Source of the DNA: G025836975 sp048751585
GTDB taxonomy: Bacteria; Pseudomonadota; Gammaproteobacteria; Burkholderiales; Burkholderiaceae_B
DNA length: 64,000 bases
Reading direction: 5' to 3'
Assembly (NCBI RefSeq): GCF_048751585.1
Contig: NZ_JAZHOB010000002.1
Span: 372,001-436,000, forward strand
Position numbers and translations under genes: made by a program. Position 1 is the stretch's first letter; the number at the start of each line of letters is the position of its first letter. Below the pieces are notes generated by a model. The model saw nothing but the letters and a program-made list of their open reading frames with translations, did no database searches and was not told the DNA's origin. Positions 49,841-58,903 of the stretch are shown here, piece by piece.

Positions 49841-51287
49841 TTGCCGCTACAGGCCTGCATGGTGGTTAGGACGCGGGCCAGTTTTTTCAGTCCCGCATCA
49901 ATGTCTTCCTTGCCGATGTCGCCGTAGCCGAAAAGCAGGCCTGGCTGGGCGGGCGCTTTGATATACAACTGGGATATTCCGTATAGGCCTACGAACTCTT
50001 TGCCCGCCAGCTCGATAACCGCGGACTCTGGCATTGGTTGGCTGAATCGAGCCGCCAGATGAATGCCCGCTGCCTGGAGCGGCGGATGGAACCAGGGTGC
50101 AAGCTCGCCGCGCAAATGCGAAAGCAGCATCTCGCGCCTGGCCGAATAAAGCTTATGCACGCGGCGCAGGTGCTTGGCGAAATCTCCATTCTGCATGAAA
50201 CGCGCAAGCGAGGTCTGCATTAGCGTGCTGCCGTGCCAGTCCACGATTTGCTTTGCCTTGTGCAGGGGCGAGGCCAAGCTGGCGGGAGGAACCATGTAGC
50301 CGATGCGCAGTTCGGGAAAGATCGTCTTCGAGAATGTGCCTACGTAAGCCACCAAGCCTGCCTTATCCAGGCTTTTAAGCGGTTCCAGGGGACGGCCCTC
50401 GAAACGGAATTCGCCGTCGTAGTCGTCTTCAATGATCACGGCATCGCGCTGTTTGGCCCATTCCAGCAATTCCAGCCTCCTCTCCACGCTCATGGGCATG
50501 CCCAGCGGAAACTGATGCGATTGCGTTACATAGACCAGCCGCGCGCTGTCTGGCAGCGCGCTGACGATCAGCCCTTGGTCGTCTCCACGGGAGTGGGGGC
50601 TATTTTGGCGCCCAGGGCCGTGAAGCTGGCTCGGGCGGGCGGATAGCAGGGATCTTCGATGGCGACCGTGTCGCCGGGACGGATCATGACACGCGCAATA
50701 AGGTCGAGCGCTTGCTGGGCGCCTTGCGTCACGATGACATCTTGCCAAGTGCAGTGGAGCGCTCGGTTAAAGCCCAGGTAGCGCGAGACCGCCAGCCGCA
50801 ATTGAGGCTCGCCGGCGGGCTCGCGGTAGCCGCCCGCATCGCGCAGCTGATCGCGCAAGGCATGGTTTACGCAGCGCCTCCAGGCACTGACGGGAAACAC
50901 CGTCTTGTCGGTCACGCCACCCGCGAAATTCATTGGCAGAGCGGCAGTGGGGCGCGGCATGGAGATTGGCGTGGGCAAGGTGTCCCAGAGGGACCCGGCC
51001 CTGGCCTTTGCGCCGGAGGGGCGCGCCGCGATTGTAGGCAGCCGTGTCATGGCATCCGCAACATAGGTGCCGGATCCGGGCCGTGCGAAAAGAAAGCCCT
51101 CCGACGCCAGCCGTTCGAAAGCCTCCAGTGTGGTCTTGCGGGAAACTCCAAGCTGTACGGCCAGATAGCGCGACGAAGGCAGGCGTTCGCCCGATTGCAG
51201 GCGGCCGTCCAGTATTCCCGCTCGTATCTGGCGGTAGATCTGGCCGACAAGATCGCTGTTGGCATGCAGCGTTATGTGGATGTCCAA
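49837..51287 (-). pseudogene. MocR-type GntR/aminotransferase regulator broken by a frameshift
   Basis: The N-terminal part (from the TTG at 51287) encodes a GntR winged helix (GILDGRLQSGERLPSSRYLA) and the first part of an aminotransferase-like domain (TQGAQQALDLIARVMIRPGD). It then shifts into a stop at 50568-50570. The rest continues in another frame from about 50595 (DDQGLIVSALPDSARLVYVTQ, then YVGTFSKTIFPELRIGY with the PLP lysine). The junction lies around 50590-50596 and is consistent with loss of one base. Repaired, the protein would be about 480 residues, normal for MocR. It is divergent from the CMD gene at 51407, which it probably controlled. A sequencing error is possible. Confidence 0.88.
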
Positions 51288-51406
51288 ACTGGTAACCTGA
51301 AAATAATAAAAAATGGCTATTTTTCAGGTCCAGTTTAAAGCCTAGACTCTGCTCTGTCGCCCGCATCGGCCGGCGGCTTCAACCAACTTTCGCATAGGAG
51401 CAGAAT

Positions 51407-51844
51407 ATGGAACCCCGTATGGATTTTTACAAGGCCAGCCCTGGAGCGCTTCAGGCGATGCTGGGCCTGGAAAAACAAATAGACAAATCGGGTATTGAAA
51501 AACCATTGGCGGAATTGGTGCGCCTGCGTGCTTCGCAGATCAATGGCTGCGCATACTGCGCCGACATGCACGCCACGGATGCGCGCAAGGGCGGCGAAAC
51601 CGACCGCCGGCTTGATACGCTGGTCGCATGGCGTGAAACGCCTTTCTTCACCGATCGCGAGCGGGCTGCATTGGCATGGACGGAGTCGCTTACACTAGTG
51701 GCCGAAACGCATGTTCCGGACGAGGTCTGGAATATCGTGCGGCCGCATTTCAGCGATCAGGAACTGGCGGATCTGACCCTTCTGATCGTGGCCATCAACG
51801 GATGGAACCGCTTTGCGGTGGGGCTCAGGAAGATGCCGGGATGA
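51407..51844 (+). CDS. AhpD/carboxymuconolactone decarboxylase-family protein
   Basis: A 145-residue AhpD-like protein with the redox pair and histidine in NGCAYCADMH (Cys-x-x-Cys-x-x-x-His). These proteins reduce alkyl hydroperoxides or act as small antioxidant enzymes. It begins 120 bases from the divergent, frameshifted MocR gene and is followed by an MFS exporter. This arrangement suggests a stress-export unit formerly regulated by MocR. The ATG at 51407 follows AGGAG. Confidence 0.9.
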   Translation: MEPRMDFYKASPGALQAMLGLEKQIDKSGIEKPLAELVRLRASQINGCAYCADMHATDARKGGETDRRLDTLVAWRETPFFTDRERAALAWTESLTLVAETHVPDEVWNIVRPHFSDQELADLTLLIVAINGWNRFAVGLRKMPG

Positions 51845-51889
51845 CCAGCATGCGGCTTGCTGAACCGGTATTTCAAAGCGGCATCAACT

Positions 51890-53293
51890 ATGCATACAAA
51901 ACATACAGGGTCATGGTCCGAGCTTTTATGGGGCCGCAACGGCTTGCGGTCCCTGGCCTTGGCGGGCGGCGTAGCGGTGCATGCCGTCAATGTGTACATC
52001 GTCACCACCATCCTGCCCTCCATCGTCGATGACATCGGAGGCCTGCAATATTACGCCTGGAACACGACGCTTTTTGTCGTTGCCTCCATCCTGGGCTCCG
52101 CGCTTTCGCCCAAATCTATGGAGCAGTTCGGACTGCGGCGCGCCTTCCTGCTGGCGATTGCCGTATTCGTGGGCGGCACAATAGCCTGCGCGATGGCGCC
52201 TGCAATGCTCTGGCTGCTGGCGGCGCGCACGGTGCAGGGGCTGGGCGGCGGCTTGCTGCTGGGACTCAGCTATTCCGCGGTCCGGCTGGTTTTCGATGAA
52301 CGTCTTTGGTCCAGGGCCATGGTTCTGGTGTCCAGCATGTGGGGCGTGGCCACGCTTGCCGGGCCGGCGATAGGCGGCATCTTCGCCCAGACGGGCCACT
52401 GGCGGCTGGCGTTCTGGGCGGTGGTGCCGATCGCGGCGATTCTTGCCCTGCTGGTGCATACGCAGTTGGTGCAGAATGGACGGGCCGCAGGCAAACGGAC
52501 CCAGGCGCCGCTGGGCAGCATATCGTTGCTGGCCCTGTCGGTGCTTGTCGTATCGGTCGCCAGCCTTGTTCATAGCTGGGCATGGAACGCGGCGGGTATT
52601 GCAGCGGGCTTGTCGATTGCGGTCCTGATCGCGAAGATCGACGGCCGCGCCCGCGTGCGTTTGTTCCCGACGGGCTCGTATTCGGCGCAAACGGCGCTTG
52701 GCAGCCTGTATGCCTGCATTTGCCTGCTCAGCATAGGCGTGACGACGGAAATCTATATCCCTTATTTCCTGCAATCGATACACGGGAAAAGCCCATTGGT
52801 GGCCGGCTATTGGACGGCGCTGATGTCGGCGGGCTGGACCTTGGGCTCATTCGTCAGCTCCAGCCGTTCCACGGCCACGGCCAATCGCCTCATGGTGGCC
52901 GGCCCTTTGGCATCGGCCGCATCGCTGGCGATGCTGGCCTGGATGCTGCCCATGGCCGACTTGTCGTCGCAGGGCGGCGCCAACTGGCTGATGGCTCCAT
53001 TGCTGGGCGTGGGGGTAGGCGTGGGTCTATGCTGGCCCAATATGTTGACCCGTGTATTCAAGTCGGCGCCCAAGGGGCAGGAAAACATCGCGTCGGCAGC
53101 CATCACCACCTTGCAGCTTTATGCCATGGCCATGGGCGCCTCGCTGGCCGGCATGGTCACGAATGCGGCTGGATTCACCGATCCCGGGGGCATGCAGGGC
53201 GCGCAGCAAGCGGCCCTTGCCTTGTTTGCGGTGTTTGCTTGCGCGCCGGGGCTGGCTGCGTTTATGACCCGTGGGGCGCGCGACGCCGTGTAG
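51890..53293 (+). CDS. MFS drug/metabolite exporter
   Basis: A 467-residue major-facilitator protein with 12-14 hydrophobic helices. Motif-C-like GVATLAGPAIGGIFAQTGHWR identifies it as a drug:H+ antiporter of the DHA2 type. It lies 45 bases after the AhpD-like gene and is probably co-transcribed. The ATG at 51890 is preferred; a TTG at 51857 is also in frame. It is convergent with the aldo/keto reductase gene. Confidence 0.9.
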   Translation: MHTKHTGSWSELLWGRNGLRSLALAGGVAVHAVNVYIVTTILPSIVDDIGGLQYYAWNTTLFVVASILGSALSPKSMEQFGLRRAFLLAIAVFVGGTIACAMAPAMLWLLAARTVQGLGGGLLLGLSYSAVRLVFDERLWSRAMVLVSSMWGVATLAGPAIGGIFAQTGHWRLAFWAVVPIAAILALLVHTQLVQNGRAAGKRTQAPLGSISLLALSVLVVSVASLVHSWAWNAAGIAAGLSIAVLIAKIDGRARVRLFPTGSYSAQTALGSLYACICLLSIGVTTEIYIPYFLQSIHGKSPLVAGYWTALMSAGWTLGSFVSSSRSTATANRLMVAGPLASAASLAMLAWMLPMADLSSQGGANWLMAPLLGVGVGVGLCWPNMLTRVFKSAPKGQENIASAAITTLQLYAMAMGASLAGMVTNAAGFTDPGGMQGAQQAALALFAVFACAPGLAAFMTRGARDAV

Positions 53294-53312
53294 CCTGGTT
53301 GGGGCTGTCCTG

Positions 53313-54152
53313 CTATTTAGGCAGCCGGAAAAGTTCGGGGTCGGGGCCGTCGCGGCCATCGGGCCGATCCAGTGCGGCAATGGCGGCCATGTCTTCGGCG
53401 TCGAGCGTGAAGTCGAACACATGGAAGTTTTCCTGGATGCGGCTGGGTGTGATGGATTTCGGGATGACCATATTGCCCAGTTGCGTATGCCAGCGAATCA
53501 TGACCTGCGCGACGGACCGGCTGTGCTTGTGCGCAATGCCGACCAGGGTGGGGTCTTCCCATAGTTTGCCGCGCCCAAGGGGGCTCCAGGCTTCGGTGAT
53601 GATTTCGTGTTCGGCGTGGAATTCGCGCAGATCGGCCTGCTGGAAATTCGGGTGCAGTTCGATTTGATTCACCACAGGCAGCACGCCGGTCTTATCCAGC
53701 AGCTTTTGCAGGTGGTTGATATTGAAATTGCATACGCCTATGGACTTTGCCCTGCCTTCGTCCCGAAGCTGGATCATGGTTTCCCACGCGTCGACGTAAA
53801 GCCCGTTCTTGGGGACGGGCCAGTGGATCAGGTACAGATCCACGTAGTCCAGACCGAGCTTTTCCAGGCTTTCTTCGAAAGCCGCTTTGGATGTATCGTG
53901 GCCGTGGCGGTCGTTCCAGAGCTTGGTGGCGATGAACAGGTCTGCGCGCTTGACGTTAGACTGGGCTATGCCCCGGCCCACGCCCTCTTCGTTTCCGTAG
54001 ATGGCTGCCGTGTCGATGGACCGGTAGCCGACGTCTATCGCCGTTTGCACGACGGCTGCGGCAACATCGTTTTCAACCTGCCATACGCCCAGGCCCAATT
54101 GCGGCGCCTCGCGGCCATCGTGAAAGGTAACGGTGTTTTGATTTGTAGACAT
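53313..54152 (-). CDS. Aldo/keto reductase (2,5-diketo-D-gluconate reductase type)
   Basis: A 279-residue AKR with the catalytic tetrad: Asp in GYRSIDTAAIYGNE with Tyr, Lys in FIATKLWNDRHG, and His in YLIHWPVP. The NADPH-binding IPKSITPSRIQEN is intact. It reduces aldehydes or ketones. GGAGGG precedes the ATG at 54152. Its promoter carries a perfect TATAAT and a 17-base palindrome at the transcription start, so it is likely repressible. Confidence 0.93.
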   Translation of the reverse strand: MSTNQNTVTFHDGREAPQLGLGVWQVENDVAAAVVQTAIDVGYRSIDTAAIYGNEEGVGRGIAQSNVKRADLFIATKLWNDRHGHDTSKAAFEESLEKLGLDYVDLYLIHWPVPKNGLYVDAWETMIQLRDEGRAKSIGVCNFNINHLQKLLDKTGVLPVVNQIELHPNFQQADLREFHAEHEIITEAWSPLGRGKLWEDPTLVGIAHKHSRSVAQVMIRWHTQLGNMVIPKSITPSRIQENFHVFDFTLDAEDMAAIAALDRPDGRDGPDPELFRLPK

Positions 54153-54194
54153 CGGGTGCCCTCCGTAAGACATCGCATTTGTTGACTTGTTCTT

Positions 54195-54216
54195 TCGGGT
54201 AATCTACCCGATTATA
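54195..54216 (-). promoter_or_regulatory. Promoter and operator of the aldo/keto reductase gene
   Basis: On the minus strand TATAAT (54216-54211) is followed by the perfect palindrome TCGGGTA-N3-TACCCGA (54195-54211), which would cover the transcription start. A repressor bound there would block initiation. The regulator is unknown; the motif could also serve panB, whose start codon is 80 bases to the other side. Confidence 0.6.
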
Positions 54217-54290
54217 CGGTTGTTGCAGTGCGGTAAGGCTTCATTTGGTTTCACGCACAAGCGTTATTCAGGAAGAGTCAGGAGAAAGAT

Positions 54291-55112
54291 ATGAGTGTTC
54301 ACAATCAGGTCAAGCGAGTCAGCGTACCCCAGTTGGTGGCGTATAAGGGCCAGCAGAAGATAGCCGCCCTGACGGCGTATACGGCCCCGTTCGCCCGCCT
54401 GCTGGACGACGCGCTGGATATGATCCTGATCGGGGATTCGACGGCCATGGTGGGCTACGGCTTGCCCAATACCTTGTCGATTACCGTAGATCAGTTGGCC
54501 TCGCATGCGGCCGCCGTTGTGCGTTCGACCAGCCATGCCTGCATTATCGTCGACATGCCTTTTGGCAGCTATCAGGAGTCACCGCAACAGGCCTTCGCCA
54601 ATGCCGCCCGCATGCTGGCGGCCAGCGGCGCCGACGGCATCAAGATGGAGGGCGGCATGGCGATGGCGGAAACCACCCGTTTCCTGGTCGAGCGAGGCGT
54701 TCCCGTGCTGGCCCATGTGGGCTTGATGCCGCAGTATGTCAATACGATGGGCGGCTTCAAGGCGCAAGGCATGACGGATGAATCCGCCGAGCGCATCCTG
54801 CGCGATGCCGTGGCCCACGAGCAAGCGGGCGCTTTCGCCGTCGTGCTGGAAGGGGTTGCCGAGAGCCTGGGACGGCGCATTACCGAGACGTTGGCGGTGC
54901 CCACCATAGGTATTGGCGCCTCCCCTGCGTGCGACGGGCAAATCCTTGTGACCGAGGACATCCTGGGCCTTAGCGGAGACCGGATTCCCAAGTTCGCCAA
55001 GCAGTTTGCCGACGTTGGCGCCATGGTGCGCTCGGCGGCCGAGCGCTATGCCGCCGATGTCAAAGGGGGCGATTTCCCGGGGTTGGAGCATTGCTTCGGC
55101 GTAAAACGATAA
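54291..55112 (+). CDS. panB: 3-methyl-2-oxobutanoate hydroxymethyltransferase
   Basis: PanB makes ketopantoate from 2-oxoisovalerate and methylenetetrahydrofolate in pantothenate synthesis. Metal and substrate residues are in LIGDSTAMV, VDMPFGSY, IKMEGG, and VVLEGV. At 273 residues it has normal length. GAGGAGAAAG-like sequence precedes the ATG. panC is not in the window and panD is at 41145, so the pathway genes are dispersed. The first metal motif has Thr-Ala where many homologues have Leu-Gly, so this could be a second, less canonical PanB. Confidence 0.93.
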   Translation: MSVHNQVKRVSVPQLVAYKGQQKIAALTAYTAPFARLLDDALDMILIGDSTAMVGYGLPNTLSITVDQLASHAAAVVRSTSHACIIVDMPFGSYQESPQQAFANAARMLAASGADGIKMEGGMAMAETTRFLVERGVPVLAHVGLMPQYVNTMGGFKAQGMTDESAERILRDAVAHEQAGAFAVVLEGVAESLGRRITETLAVPTIGIGASPACDGQILVTEDILGLSGDRIPKFAKQFADVGAMVRSAAERYAADVKGGDFPGLEHCFGVKR

Positions 55113-55178
55113 TCCCCATGGTCAATATGGGATATATTTCCCCAACCGCTTGTGCCATAAAACCGTGTGCAGATATTG

Positions 55179-55219
55179 CCATTCAATTATTGAATGGTTA
55201 CTTTTGGTAAATGTATAAT
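55179..55219 (+). promoter_or_regulatory. Promoter with palindromic operator for the LysR gene
   Basis: CCATTCAA-TTA-TTGAATGG (55179-55197) is a perfect 8-3-8 palindrome. Its right arm contains the -35-like TTGAAT (55190-55195), and TATAAT follows after 18 bases (55214-55219). The LysR start is at 55272. This fits autorepression. Confidence 0.65.
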
Positions 55220-55271
55220 TTGCATATTGTCCGGTGAGTCGGACCGTCCTTGTTTCTTCAGGCGTCCAATA

Positions 55272-56252
55272 ATGGAAATCCGTCAACTCGAAGCCTTTGC
55301 CGCCGTGTATTCCGCAGGAAGCGTCACGGCGGCCGGACGCTTGCTGGATCGGTCACAGCCCATGGTCAGCCGGCAAATCCAGGATCTGGAGCAGGAACTC
55401 GGTTTCATGCTGTTCACCCGCACCCGCCCCCAGGTAACCCTGACCGAACAAGGGCGCGAGTACTACGAAGAAGTGCGCAATGTCCTGGCTGGCCTGCAGC
55501 AACTGGATAGCCGTTCCCGCGAGATCGCAGGCGGCCAGAGTCGCCCGCTTCGGGTTGCGGCGACCTATTCCCTGGGCTCCAGCTTGCTGCCCACCACGAT
55601 AGGGCTGCTGGAGCGCAGCCAGCCCGTATTCGAATACAAGCTGTATATCGACACCTTTCAGCCCCACGACGTTGTTCAGGCCGTGGCCGACGGGCAGGCG
55701 GACATCGGCGTGATCAGCCTGCCCATAGATCTGGGGCGCTGCGAACTGTTGTGGTCCGGGCAGGCTCCTTGCGTGTTGGCGTTGCCCGCCAACCATCCCC
55801 TGGCGGCCAGCACCGTCGTCCGCTTGAGCGAGCTGGGCGACAACACCGTTATTACAATGTCCAATCGCACGGGCTTGCGGCATCGCCTTTCGACGGCGCT
55901 TTTGCATAACAATCCCACCGCCAGGCCCAGGCGCCAAATCGAGACGACCTCGTCGCTGAGCGCATTGATGATGGTGCGTGCCGGCGTTGGCGTGGCGCTG
56001 GTCGATCCGCTCACCGCGACAACCATGTCGCCCGAAGGTGTGGTGTTTCGCGGCATCGACCGGCATGTTCCCTATCTTATGGGTGTGATCAAGCATCGCG
56101 ACCGGACCTTGCCCGACGAAGGTTCCCGGCTGGTCCAGGCAATGTGGGACTACGCCAGCGCCAATGTACCCCGCTTCGTGGCGGGCGATCCAAGCGGGCT
56201 GCCCAAGGACGCCGATCCCTTTCAGCCCGCGCCCGACAAAGATGCCGCCTGA
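55272..56252 (+). CDS. LysR-family transcriptional regulator
   Basis: A 326-residue LysR regulator of the CysB/Cbl/NAC-like branch with the helix AAGRLLDRSQPMVSRQIQDL and the long effector domain (VVQAVADGQADIGVIS). It is upstream of and in the same direction as the flavoprotein/CMD/AhpD genes that begin 56 bases later, so it may be both their regulator and part of their transcription unit. The ATG at 55272 gives MEIRQLEAF, the normal start. Confidence 0.92.
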   Translation: MEIRQLEAFAAVYSAGSVTAAGRLLDRSQPMVSRQIQDLEQELGFMLFTRTRPQVTLTEQGREYYEEVRNVLAGLQQLDSRSREIAGGQSRPLRVAATYSLGSSLLPTTIGLLERSQPVFEYKLYIDTFQPHDVVQAVADGQADIGVISLPIDLGRCELLWSGQAPCVLALPANHPLAASTVVRLSELGDNTVITMSNRTGLRHRLSTALLHNNPTARPRRQIETTSSLSALMMVRAGVGVALVDPLTATTMSPEGVVFRGIDRHVPYLMGVIKHRDRTLPDEGSRLVQAMWDYASANVPRFVAGDPSGLPKDADPFQPAPDKDAA

Positions 56253-56308
56253 GCCGCAACCTTGCCGCCTCGTTTTTTGAATTTTCTCTACGTTTTTCCT
56301 CCCGCATA

Positions 56309-57745
56309 ATGACTCATACTCGTTTTTTCTCCCCCGTTCAGGGGCTGGACGCGCTTGAACAGCGCCTTGCGCAGGACATCGCCTGGCTCGACCTTCCTGC
56401 CAGGCAGTGGGTGCCGTCGGCATCGATAAACGGACAGGAGCTGCTGGATGTCGCCATTATCGGTGGCGGCATGGCAGGGTTGGCCGCGGCGGCCTCGCTG
56501 GGATTCAAGGGTATGCGGGCCCGGATTTTCGATAGCGCGGCGCCGGGGTTCGAAGGTCCATGGGCGACCACGGCGCGCATGGAAACGCTGCGCTCGCCCA
56601 AGCAGCTTACCGGTCCGGCGCTGGGCTTTCCCGCGCTGACGTTCCGGGCCTGGTTCGAAGCGCAGTTCGGTGTGGAGGAATGGAATCGCCTGGACAAGAT
56701 TCCGCGCCTGCAATGGATGGATTACCTGCGCTGGTACCGGCGCGTGCTGAGTCTGGACGTGCGCAACGAGCACCATGTGCGGGACATCGTGCCCTATCGC
56801 GATCATGTGGAATTGAGCGTTTCATCGCCGGCGGGCCTGTCCACGATATACGCGCGCCGCGCAGTATTGGCCACCGGCCGCGACGGCCTGGGCGGCGCAT
56901 CCGTTCCGGATTTTGTTGCGCGGTTGCCGCGCCGGCTTTGGGCCCATTCCTCCGACGATATGGACTATTCGACCTTGCGCGGAATGCGGGTCGGTGTGGT
57001 GGGGGCGGGCGCCTCGGCCATGGACAGCGCGGGCACGGCGCTGGAAAATGGGGCGGCCAGCGTCGATCTGCTTATACGCCGCGCTGAACTGCCGCGCATC
57101 AATAAAAGCAAGGGTGCGGGCAACCCCGGCTACACACACGGGTTCGTGGATCTGCCCGACGAGTGGAAGTGGCGGATACGGCATTACATCAATGTGCAGC
57201 AGGTGCCGCCTCCGCGCGCCAGCGTCTTGCGTGTGTCGCGGCATGCTAATGCGCGCTTCAATCTGGGCGCGCCGGTGCTGGAGGTGAGCGAGCAGGGCGG
57301 CGAACTGCGGGTGATTACGCCCAAAAAGGAATTTGCGCTGGATTTCCTGATTCTGTCCACAGGATTCGGCATCGATTGGCAAAGCCGCCCGGAATACGCG
57401 AGGATCGCCCGGCATCTGCGGGTCTGGTCGGATCGCTATTCTCCACAAGAGGGCGGCGATGATAAGGAATTGCAGGATTCGCCCGATTTGGGGCCCGCCT
57501 TCGAGTTCCAGGAAAAACGAGCCGGTTCCATGCCTGGCTTGTCCCGCATCCATTGTTTTTGCTACCCTTCCACCCTGACGCATGGAACGGTATCGGGCGA
57601 TATCCCAGCCATCAGCGACGGCGCCGAGCGCTTGTCCAAAGGGATCGCCAGCCTGTTGTACGTTGAAAACATCGATACGCATTTTGTCCAGTTGCAGGCT
57701 TATAACGAGCCTGAGATATTCGGCGACGAATGGACGCCGGCATAA
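56309..57745 (+). CDS. FAD/NAD(P)-binding monooxygenase-like flavoprotein
   Basis: A 478-residue flavoprotein with two Rossmann motifs: VAIIGGGMAGLAAAASLG (FAD, near residue 50) and GVVGAGASAMDSAGTA (NAD(P), near 235). A late VENIDTHFVQLQAYN follows. It resembles FMO/Baeyer-Villiger-type or lysine-hydroxylase-like enzymes, but the FMO fingerprint is not evident. It is followed 23 bases later by two CMD-type proteins, so a flavin oxidation coupled to peroxide handling is plausible. The substrate is unknown. Confidence 0.85.
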   Translation: MTHTRFFSPVQGLDALEQRLAQDIAWLDLPARQWVPSASINGQELLDVAIIGGGMAGLAAAASLGFKGMRARIFDSAAPGFEGPWATTARMETLRSPKQLTGPALGFPALTFRAWFEAQFGVEEWNRLDKIPRLQWMDYLRWYRRVLSLDVRNEHHVRDIVPYRDHVELSVSSPAGLSTIYARRAVLATGRDGLGGASVPDFVARLPRRLWAHSSDDMDYSTLRGMRVGVVGAGASAMDSAGTALENGAASVDLLIRRAELPRINKSKGAGNPGYTHGFVDLPDEWKWRIRHYINVQQVPPPRASVLRVSRHANARFNLGAPVLEVSEQGGELRVITPKKEFALDFLILSTGFGIDWQSRPEYARIARHLRVWSDRYSPQEGGDDKELQDSPDLGPAFEFQEKRAGSMPGLSRIHCFCYPSTLTHGTVSGDIPAISDGAERLSKGIASLLYVENIDTHFVQLQAYNEPEIFGDEWTPA

Positions 57746-57768
57746 GCCGGTTCCAGAAAAGGAAGTTT

Positions 57769-58308
57769 ATGAATGACATCACCTCTCCAGCGGCCGGGGC
57801 CCAGACGGGCCCCGGCGATGCCGTGGATGCAATCGTGGGCCTGACACCGGCCGATCCGTTGTATGGCGTTCGCCACGCCCGGCACAAGGTCGTGCATGCC
57901 ACACAGGGCAGCTACGAGCTTTTCTTCGATCCCTCCAGCCAGGGGCTGCCGATACAAGAGCGCCTGTTGGTGGCTTGGCACGCAAGTATCCTGTCCCGCT
58001 CCGTCGCATTGACGCAGCACTATCGGGATGCGCTTGCCGATCATGTCGTGGACGCTTCGGCAATAGCCGCCATCGAGGGCGGGCGGGTCGACGACTTGCC
58101 GCCGTCGCGCTTGCGGGCCATGCTGATATTCACCGGGAAACTGATTCTCAAGCCAGTCGACGGCGACAAGGCGGCGCTCGAGCAACTGCGCGATGCCGGC
58201 ATGGCCACCCCCGATATCGTGACTCTGGCGCAATTGGTGGCGTTCCTGTCGTATCAGATTCGGCTGGTCGCCGGCCTTTCCGCCATGAAGGCATTGGAGT
58301 CGCTATGA
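57769..58308 (+). CDS. CMD-domain protein without catalytic cysteines (Avi_7170-like)
   Basis: A 179-residue all-helical CMD-fold protein. It contains no cysteine at all, so the usual Cys-x-x-Cys redox centre is missing; the core helix reads ERLLVAWHASILSRSVALTQ. It resembles the CMD proteins that occur as a pair with an AhpD-like partner (Avi_7170/Avi_7169 families), and the next gene overlaps its stop by four bases. It may form a heteromer with that partner. AAGGAAG precedes the ATG at 57769. Confidence 0.8.
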   Translation: MNDITSPAAGAQTGPGDAVDAIVGLTPADPLYGVRHARHKVVHATQGSYELFFDPSSQGLPIQERLLVAWHASILSRSVALTQHYRDALADHVVDASAIAAIEGGRVDDLPPSRLRAMLIFTGKLILKPVDGDKAALEQLRDAGMATPDIVTLAQLVAFLSYQIRLVAGLSAMKALESL

Positions 58309-58898
58309 GCGCCGTTATCGAAAACAATGGCTACACCAACGAAACGCTGGAGTGGAAAGCCTGGCTGGACGTGGTCGACCCGGACAACTGCACGCCTTTG
58401 CAGACCGAGGTGCTGGAAATGAGCCATCCCAAGGCCAAGGTATCCGACTACTATCTTTTTCTGGTGCATCAGCCAGCCATCCTGAAACAGCGGTCCGAGG
58501 CGTTCAACGCCATCATGTACGCGCCGGGCGGACTTGCGCGGGCCGACCGCGAGCTAAGCTCTCTGGTGGTATCGCGAATAAACGGTTGCGTGTATTGCGC
58601 GTCTGTACATGCCCAGCGTTTCGAACAACTGGCCAAACGCAACGACACTGTCGCACAGGTCTTCGACGATCCGCGCAGCGCCGGCGTCAACGAACGTGAA
58701 AAGGCCATCGCGCACTTTTCCATACGCCTGACCGAAGAGCCGGAAAACATAGGGCCGGACGATATCCAGGCGCTTAAGGATGTGGGATTGACACAGGCTG
58801 AGATACTGGATCTGCTGCATGCGGGTTCGATCTTTGCGTGGGCCAACCGCCTTATGCAGAACTTGGGCGAGCCGGTGTTTCCGGCGCCGCAAGCCTAA
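58305..58898 (+). CDS. Alkylhydroperoxidase-domain protein (Avi_7169-like)
   Basis: A 197-residue AhpD-like protein with an intact redox centre SRINGCVYCASVHAQR (Cys-x-x-Cys-x-x-x-His). It is translationally coupled to the cysteine-free CMD protein (ATGA overlap). Pairs of this type are found beside flavin monooxygenases and transporters in other proteobacteria and may protect against peroxide or peroxyflavin by-products. A longer upstream frame to 57975 lies inside the previous gene and is not real. Confidence 0.88.
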   Translation: MSAVIENNGYTNETLEWKAWLDVVDPDNCTPLQTEVLEMSHPKAKVSDYYLFLVHQPAILKQRSEAFNAIMYAPGGLARADRELSSLVVSRINGCVYCASVHAQRFEQLAKRNDTVAQVFDDPRSAGVNEREKAIAHFSIRLTEEPENIGPDDIQALKDVGLTQAEILDLLHAGSIFAWANRLMQNLGEPVFPAPQA

Positions 58899-58903
58899 GG
58901 CGG

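Noticed and set aside
50560..50620. Programmed frameshift in the MocR gene
   Set aside because: There is no slippery heptamer at the junction, and MocR proteins are not known to use frameshifting. A mutation or sequencing error is simpler.
57975..58304. Upstream extension of the AhpD-like protein
   Set aside because: It lies in an alternate frame of the CMD gene and reads as Arg-rich noise. The coupled ATG at 58305 is the natural start.
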